A stretch of DNA of 64,000 bases, taken from contig NC_088866.1 in NCBI RefSeq assembly GCF_032884065.1, positions 27,249,899 to 27,313,898 on the forward strand, written 5' to 3'. Below, piece after piece: positions 57,445 through 64,000 of the stretch. The notes below the pieces were generated by a model. The model saw only the letters and a list, made by a program, of their open reading frames with translations, was not told the origin of the DNA and did no database searches. Source of the DNA: Artemia franciscana (taxonomy: Eukaryota > Arthropoda > Branchiopoda > Anostraca > Artemiidae). Within the stretch, counting starts at the first letter, position 1, and every line of letters begins with the position of its first letter. A program made the translations under genes and the position numbers.

Positions 57445-58340
57445 TCAAGGTAACAAGGGGAACCGCCGAGCTTTCATCTTTGCAAAATCGTCAACAAGCT
57501 GGTTGTAGTCCAAATTTTTTACTAAATCCTTCTCTGCAAATATCAAAAGGAGGTGATTGAGACGATCATCTCTTGTTGAAGACCGCAGGTAGTTTTTCAC
57601 TATTTCTAGGCTAGAAAACAAACGCTCATTGCTCGCTGTTGTCTCAGGAAGTGTGGCAGCAATACGAAGTACTTTAATTACTTTTGAGTAAGCCACTGGT
57701 AATGCCTGAAGATGGTCAACAATGTCTAGGAAGTTTTCCGGCTTTTTCTCCTCATTGAGCAAGAAACGCTTGGAAATACCAGCTTAAGATTCGAGAAGAA
57801 TGCTGTCGATATTCAGCTCGTCGTAAAGAGAAGAGAAAAGCTTGAGCAGCTCTGTGTCCATAAACTTGGTTGAGCTTGGATCCAAGGCTTCGAGCGTACT
57901 CAGCACTGGCAAGTTATCTGTGAACCTTCTGTCAAATTCGGCTAGTAGACGGTCAAAAGTTTTGAAGTATTCTTGCTTCATTTCATCCGCCAAAGTAGTA
58001 GTCCAATTTCCAGATTCGATGAAATTCTTTCCTAGCGTCAAAGTTGTCAGAAATTGTATCCGATGCTTGGTGATCTTTTGAATTTTTCAAGGTCGTCCTT
58101 TCTGACCAACAGAGGAGGGTCTATTCGCGGGTCCATTCACAGCAGGTACTTCAGTTTTGAGTTTTGTTGCAAACTCTTTAGCCGTCTTGAAAAGCGATTG
58201 CCTGAATCAGGGTGCGCGATCGAGAAATAACCAAGTCGACGGCGACGGTATGGAGTTGCTGAGACAGCTATTTCGTAGCTCGCGTAATTGCTTCTATGTA
58301 GTGCAATTGGAAGAAAACACGAACGATTTCATCAAGAAAT
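57445..58340 (-). pseudogene. hAT transposase C-terminal half (ZMYM1-like), broken
   Basis: Upstream debris at 58340-58090 (VRVFFQLHYIEAITRATK, LHTVAVDLVISRSRTLIQAI). Next frame 58041-57784: GKNFIESGNWTTTLADEMKQ, then EYFKTFDRLLAEFDRRFTDN. Final frame 57762-57445: LPVAYSKVIKVLRIAATLPE, TTASNERLFSSLEIVKNYLR and DDRLNHLLLIFAE. The last block (LPxTTASNERxFSxLxxxKxYLR) is the hAT C-terminal dimerisation motif, closest in style to zinc-finger MYM-type 1-like elements. A stop at 57784 and shifts make it inactive. The N-terminal zinc finger and first catalytic residues are not found. Confidence 0.87.
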
Positions 58341-58820
58341 GATAGGCCAGGAATTGACCTGTTTTAGTCTAACAGCTTAGAGAAATTAATGCAAATATTT
58401 AGAATTTATAATATTAATATAATTCTCTAGGAAACAGGCATTTGACAGAACTTGAGAGTTAGATTATGTGCCTAACCTGCTTTCAAAGTTTACAATGGTT
58501 GATGGCAAATAGTGTTATTATTATGGCCGGCAAAGGACCCTTTTAGGTGGAAGCTTGGGCCCCTGAAAAATCTGGGGGATGGCACTTGTCCACCCCTGCC
58601 CCCCCTCCCAAATGGCGCCTCTGCTGAAAAAGAATTTAAATAGTCTTTGTGTTTAATTATTTGACCTATGGATCATTATTTCATCTAAGTACCAGTTTTT
58701 GAGAATTCTATATTTCATGATATATTCAACTACGTGAGAGAGGGTGGAGGGACTGAGTGTAAAAAATTGTTTCGAAATGTCCATTCAATGCTTGCAAAAT
58801 ATAGTGCGTTTTTATATGTA
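58341..58820. other. Non-coding interval
   Basis: Holds a G/C-rich patch (ggcacttgtccacccctgcc, near 58575) of the kind that often flanks hAT copies. Nothing else recognised. Confidence 0.35.
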
Positions 58821-58822
58821 AT

Positions 58823-60080
58823 TAAATAAAAAAAAGTATTTTTCAACTGAAAGTTAGGGACAACGTTTAAGCTCAAAACGAACAAAAATTATTCTGTATA
58901 TGAAGAGATTGTCCCCTCCTAAATAACTGGCTCTTCATGCTAAAGCTCTTAGCATTTAAGAAAAGCATCTTATTCTATTGAAACGACCCTTGGGTCTTAG
59001 GAGTTTATTCTTAAGAAATTGGGACTAACAGTCAAATTTTAGTGTAAAGACCGATGTATTGAGAGAAAAGGGAACTCTTTCATATACAGAATATTTGTCC
59101 ATTTTGAGTTTTAATGTTGCTCCTTACTTTCAGTTGAAAGAGTTGTTTTTTATTTAATTTTTTCTTTTTTCAAATAATCCCAGTAAACCTGGCTCATACT
59201 CAATGAAAAATTCCATCCCCTAAAAGGATACTCCCCCTTGGGAAATTGTAAAATTTCTATTTGACAATTTCCTCCTTGCCGAAAATTCCCGCCACTCTCT
59301 GCAAAATTTCTTGCAGAAAATTTAGCCTGAAAAATTCTCCTTAGCATACTGTCATTTGAAAAATACTTTTAAGTTCTAATCGTTTTTCCGATTAATCTAG
59401 AAATCCTCCTTTTTTTGAAATTATTTCTTGAAAATCCCAATTTACTGAAATCTCACTCGGACAGTTCTCCCGGAACATCTCCACATTCAAAATAGATACA
59501 AATTAGGCAAAAATACTGTAAGACAAATACGAAGCATTTGGTATAGGAATTCTGTTAAATCTCCCCAGTTTAAAGTTACCCCTGGAAATTTCACCCCCGG
59601 AAGTTTTCCTCCACACATAAAATAATCCCCATGGAAACCGACCCCAAGCACAAAATCCATCCCCTCCTTTTCCTGGAAAATGTCTGTATACTTCCTGATA
59701 ACAGAAACTGTTCGTAACTAAAAATAGGTTTGGGTGCGGGGTGAATTGCCCTCCAATCTTTTTTTATTGGGACTAGAGCTAGAAAAAACGGCATTAGAAC
59801 CTTTGCCGATCTACCGATGCTCTAGGACGATTGGTTTGATTCGATAGATTTTTTGACATTTTGGAGGTCTTCCCCCCCCCCCTTTCAAGAACTGGTTAAA
59901 TTTTTTCAGGCTCATAACTTTTGGTGGGTAACATTAAATTTAATGAATTTGGATTCCGCATAATAAGCCAATTTTTTTGATGTATTTATACTGATATCAA
60001 AAGTTTGCTTTTTAGAGCGTTGTCTAATATCGAGCCATGTCGGTCCTTGCTTACAGTTCGTTACCACAAACGGTTTGATT
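58823..60080 (+). mobile_element. Family A copy (diverged)
   Basis: Palindrome module 58823-59160 (gaaagttagggacaacgttt, inverse ttgctccttactttcagttg). Then a section rich in gaaaattcc-like words (59200-59640). Body end 59830-60080 with ttcaggctcataacttttgg, gagccatgtcggtccttgct and the terminus cgttaccacaaacggtttga. Confidence 0.65.
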
Positions 60081-60287
60081 ACTGAATTGGGCGAAGAGCA
60101 TGTTTTTTAAATAAAACTTACTGAATTTGGCGAGTAGATTGTACTTTATACTTCCCTTTAGCCTCCATCCTGCTCAGGCTCTTTCATTGGTGGTAGCCTG
60201 GTGATTTACTGCTTTATAAACATTTTTTATTATTCTTCTATTATATAAACATTTTTTTTTGCAGAATGCAACAAAACAGTAGATCTT

Positions 60288-60850
60288 TTAGGGGGTAAAA
60301 GGGCCCTGGAGTGCCTGGTTAGACGAAAGACACCACCTTGGGATCTCTTTATCCAGCAAAAAGATCGTTTCACGGGCTTTTCGATTGATCTCGTATTTGC
60401 TCAGGCAAAATCGTCCGCAGCTTGGGCCTTTGGCCCTCATGATTGGGGCCTCTTCGACGACAATTCTAGCAATGTCTGAGACTATTTGAGGATATCCTTC
60501 AGCCATGTCCAGTGTCAGCTCCCCGGGAGGGACCAGTCATGAGTCTTTGGGTTGTAATCGTAGACTGTTTGAGCTTGGATTGTCGTCTGCCTAGGTAGGA
60601 GGTATCCGAACTAATTGGTATTATGCTCCACTATTTGGATGTTGAATAGCACTTGGTAGGTGAGCACTTTGAATATGTTACAGATTTGCATCTGCATGCG
60701 CCTGGAAATGTAACGCATTCTCCCAAAAATATTGAGCCTTCTGACGAAAGATGAGGCTTTTGATATTTGGCTGAATACTTCTTCATTTATAGAGCTTTCA
60801 TTAGACATCACGTAGCCAAGCTCAATTAAGCACAGGCTCCGTCAATTGAC
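60288..60850 (-). pseudogene. RTE-like LINE C-terminal fragment (weak)
   Basis: Minus strand from 60835: LGYVMSNESSINEEVFSQIS, then SFVRRLNIFGRMRYISRRMQ and CNIFKVLTYQVLF, which fits the 'YLGsv....gsi..ei..RI..A...f..l......is...K..if...v...lLyg' block of RTE ORF2. A downstream frame (60506-60288) without clear homology follows. No catalytic motif is present. Confidence 0.4.
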
Positions 60851-61435
60851 GAAATATTCTCTCGTTTCGCATTTCTTCTCCTTGTGTTGACATGATTCTG
60901 AGCTACTGAATTCGTCAAGTTTAGGTTTACTTTCGGTATTTACATAGTCCCCATGGAGCCTCTTTCCTTATAAAAGACGCTTTCATTACTGTATAGGTGA
61001 TCCAAAACTTCTTGGGCTCCTACTTGTTCCATTTTACAAGTTTGATGGGATAAATTTTATCGTAAACTGGATCCATGATTTCCAATATATGATTAAATGC
61101 ACTGGATACCTCAAGTTATATAACAAAGGTTTTGAAGCTAACACGACTTAAACCCTCCCTAAAGTTTCTTTGACTTACAATTTTAGCTCAATGATCTTTG
61201 CGTTTTTTGCCATGCTCAGTTTACTTCATCCAAACTTAACGGCATCTATAACTGTAAAATGGTCTGAGTAGACTAAAAAGCCTTAAAGCCGCGCAAAATA
61301 ATCCTGGGAGGCTTATATGCAACACAAGCAATGACCTTTTCGCCCCCAAACAGAATTTCTCTGGTCGAACTTCCATATTTACCCTCAATCCATACTTACT
61401 TGATTATCATACTTACTTGAATATCATTCCCTTTT
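60851..61435. other. Non-coding interval
   Basis: No supported gene or repeat. Possible degraded RTE sequence at its start. Confidence 0.35.
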
Positions 61436-61437
61436 TA

Positions 61438-62498
61438 ATTAAATAAAAAAATACAAATTGTTTTTATTGAAAGTAAGGAGCAACATTAAAGCTTAAAACA
61501 AACAAAAATCTTTTCATATATGAGAAGGACTATCCCCTCCTCGAACTTCTTTCTTTACGCTAGATTCTTAATGCTCTTTAAAAACAATTCTTAGTCAAAT
61601 ACAATGGCTCTTGTGTTTGAACAGTCTTCCTTAAAGTATTGTTACAAAAAGTAAACAAATTAGTATAAAGAACAAGGATTGAGAAAGGGGTAGTCCCCCT
61701 CACATACGGAATAGTTTTTGTTTGTTTTAAGTTTTAAAATTGATCGGTACTTTCAGTAGAAAACTTTTTTTTAATTTAAGTTCCAAATGTTTTAAAATTA
61801 GGCTTCGAAATCCCCTTAAGTATGAAATTTCTCCTGGAAAATTTTCCTCGAAAATTTTTGTCTCAGGGAAAATATACTCCTGCAAAAAATTATGATGAAT
61901 TAGTAGGCTATCTTAAAATTTTGATCTGATGTCTTTGGAGTGAATGAGACATTGAAGGGGATCAGTTTCCCTCTAATCGTTTTGTTCCCTCAAATAGGGG
62001 ATTAGAGCTTTTGATTTCTGTTTGTATGAGTCTCCTCTCTGTCTACTAGGACCATTGATTTGATACGATCATTCCTGGAAAAAACAAACAAAGCAAATAA
62101 AGGCACATCTTTGATCTTTCTTCTGGGAGACAGATCCTCATTTTTGATGATAGGAGCTTAAAACCTGTGAACCAGGGTTTTCAGATATACTGAATGTGGT
62201 GGCGTGATTTTCATTAAGTTTGCGTGATTTTTTGCGAATGTTTCCCGTTTTTTGAAAATCAGGCCAATTTTCTCAGGCTCGTAGCTTTTGATTGGTAAGA
62301 TCAAACTTAATGGAATTTTGTATATTTAGAATCAGCATTAAAAAAATTACTGAAAAATGACAGCATTTGAAAAAAGACAGAAGAAGAATAAATGTATCTG
62401 TTCATTTCATGTATCAATTGTTATCAAAACTCCATTTTTTAGCTTCCGTCACTATTGGACCGAGTCTTTTCATACTTACAGTTCGTTACCACGAACTG
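61438..62498 (+). mobile_element. Family A copy (diverged, single palindrome)
   Basis: Palindrome 61438-61785 (gtaaggagcaacattaaagc ... acggaatagtttttgtttgt). Short link 61790-61900, body with tgatacgatcattcctggaa (about 62056), ggcacatctttgatctttct, ctcaggctcgtagcttttga, and the terminus cgttaccacgaactgtttgg at about 62497. Middle module and second palindrome absent. The 83-codon frame at 62367 overlaps the terminus and is not a gene. Confidence 0.7.
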
Positions 62499-64000
62499 TT
62501 TGGATTATTCAGAGACTTCTTTATTAAACATGGGATTCTGAAGAGACTAACGGTTCTTTATTTTTCAATTCTAATCCGGAAAAGCATACATACAAAGAGA
62601 GAGAGAGAGCTTTTGTGACCAATGAAACATTCATGTATACTTTCAAAATCTATTTTTGGTGAGAGATTGCATCAAGAGATTGCAGCACATCCTCATATCC
62701 ACTTGTCAGGCGGTGTACGTGCAACACAACAGTGATTCCTTGTGATTCTAAACTTTCCTATGGTTTTAGTCAGAAGCTTGAGCATATGTACTACTACCAA
62801 GTTTGCAAAGGCTTATTTGAGACAAATCAGAATCTCTATTACTTGCTATATTTGACAAAATTTCTTCAAGACGGAAATATCAACGCATAAGTTCACCAAT
62901 AAACAATAAAGTAAGAGCAACAGCAACCGAACAAAAATTAATTAACTAACATCCACACAAAAGAAGAATAAAACTTAACGAAAACAGAGGAAAAAAAAAT
63001 CATGTCTGGATTACTTATAAGACAAAAATAAGAAGAAAAACAAATAAATCAACTCAATAGAAGAATTTGTAGGAAAAAAAATCTAAGGTGAATGAAAGAG
63101 GAGAAAAACAAAATATAAAAACAAAAAACGAAAGAACGACAGCAAAATAATACGCTACACTCATTCCGCTGGAATGAATCCTGGAATATCCTAGTCCTTT
63201 GCTGTGAAGAACAGTGTGGAAATAGTAGCATTTTTTAATATTTTGGTGAATAGTATTGAGTTGGACCATACATTTCTTAATTCTAGTATATTTTTTCAAG
63301 TGTTTTGTCTTTTTTTCATGTGTTATATTGATTGCTTTTATTAACAAATAAGCTAACATTAATTTTGTATAATCCTAATAAGGGGGTTGATGCCGGATTT
63401 GCCTCTCACTCAATCGGACTGTCTGTCTTGCCTTTTTCTACCATTAGCCATGGCCTGATGACCACAACTACTTGATTTCAAACAAAGTAATTTAGCATTT
63501 CCAGATAAAAATGTTTCTCAGCTAAATTGTTCCTTTGTAAGAGTTTTCTGCCGTTTTTTCTAATATTTTTGATTAATCCTTTCTTATTGATTAGATTATA
63601 GAACTCCAAGTCTTCTCCACTGGTAGAAATTTTCCTTTTTACTTTTTTTAGAAAAAAATAAAACTGATCAAATTGTTTGTCTTATGATGTTACTGCTATT
63701 AACACTGCTAACAACTCACTGCAGCACCAAGCTGTCTGAGGTAAACACAGCTCTACTAGCTTCTTTTACAAATCCATCTATTCAAAAAACCTCTTTATTC
63801 CCTCCAAAGAACTTTCAGTGTGCCATAAGTCCTTCCTTACGACCTCCCACCCTATTTGGGGATGACTGGTTTTTTGTTTTGGCTCTAGATGAATGGTTAC
63901 AAAGGGTGATCTTCGGCAATCTGTCATCCTTCACCTACAGAATGTTACCTATGCAACTCAATATATCTCTTATTATAGCCCTAGAAAGCAGTGTAGAGCC
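62499..64000. other. Non-coding window end, partial dispersed repeats
   Basis: A short (ag)n tract lies at 62597-62610. The 63360-63485 segment (tcactcaatcggactgtctg ... ccatggcctgatgaccacaa) is the same repeat as 13610-13740. At 63640-64000 the sequence (ctgcagcaccaagctgtctg, gacctcccaccctatttggg) looks like a dispersed repeat but no second copy is in the window. The minus-strand frames at 63049-63359 have no recognisable domain. Confidence 0.4.

Overview
The window is eukaryotic, from an animal and most likely an arthropod. It is AT-rich and holds no operons or ribosome-binding sites. It has one intron-split host gene with canonical GT/AG sites, and the rest is mostly decayed transposable elements (CR1/L2-like, I-like and RTE-like non-LTR retrotransposons, a MULE-type transposase with a YqaJ nuclease, a hAT transposase) plus palindromic, tandem and foldback repeats. 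A repeat-rich crustacean such as a brine shrimp would fit, but the species is a guess.

Layout. 1-4150: a frameshifted CR1-like element with ORF1 remnant, endonuclease, reverse transcriptase (RT) and C-terminus. 4338-8919: a nested inverted-repeat element with an exact 8-bp target duplication and arms of about 1.33 kb. 9405-13390: a composite palindrome-bearing repeat ('family A'), followed by a 1,170-bp tandem duplication with a chimeric middle copy. 13900-14870: the 3' end of a second CR1/L2-like element. 15000-18200: an I-like element (CCHC gag, endonuclease, RNase H) whose RT core is missing. 18600-21250: ORF1 and endonuclease debris of another LINE. 21478-22915: a second family A copy inserted in a minus-strand LINE RT (to 24110). 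24160-25540: an unrecognised tandem protein-like module, seen again at 40235-40880. 26740-28130: an inverted family A relative. 29902-30160: a foldback. 30405-32700: dispersed repeats.

33476 to about 57000: a short-chain dehydrogenase/reductase gene resembling retinol dehydrogenases 11-14. Exon 1 carries a membrane anchor and the first half of TGxxxGIG, exon 2 completes that motif, and exon 3 carries NNAG. Introns of about 9.8 and 13.1 kb hold a ~720-bp higher-order satellite, a 148-bp tandem array, two RTE-like fragments, a 290-bp monomer array, a LINE lacking its RT core, and the MULE/YqaJ transposase next to a family A copy. The active-site YxxxK region was not found, so the gene is either continued beyond the window or disrupted.

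57400-64000: a minus-strand hAT transposase remnant, two more family A copies, an RTE-like tail and unannotated repeats.

Only the SDR gene looks like a functioning host gene. Every transposon ORF has frameshifts, stops or internal deletions. The most unusual material is the family A architecture beside the MULE transposase, the recombination chimera at 10326-13390, the nested foldback at 4338-8919, and the unknown tandem module.
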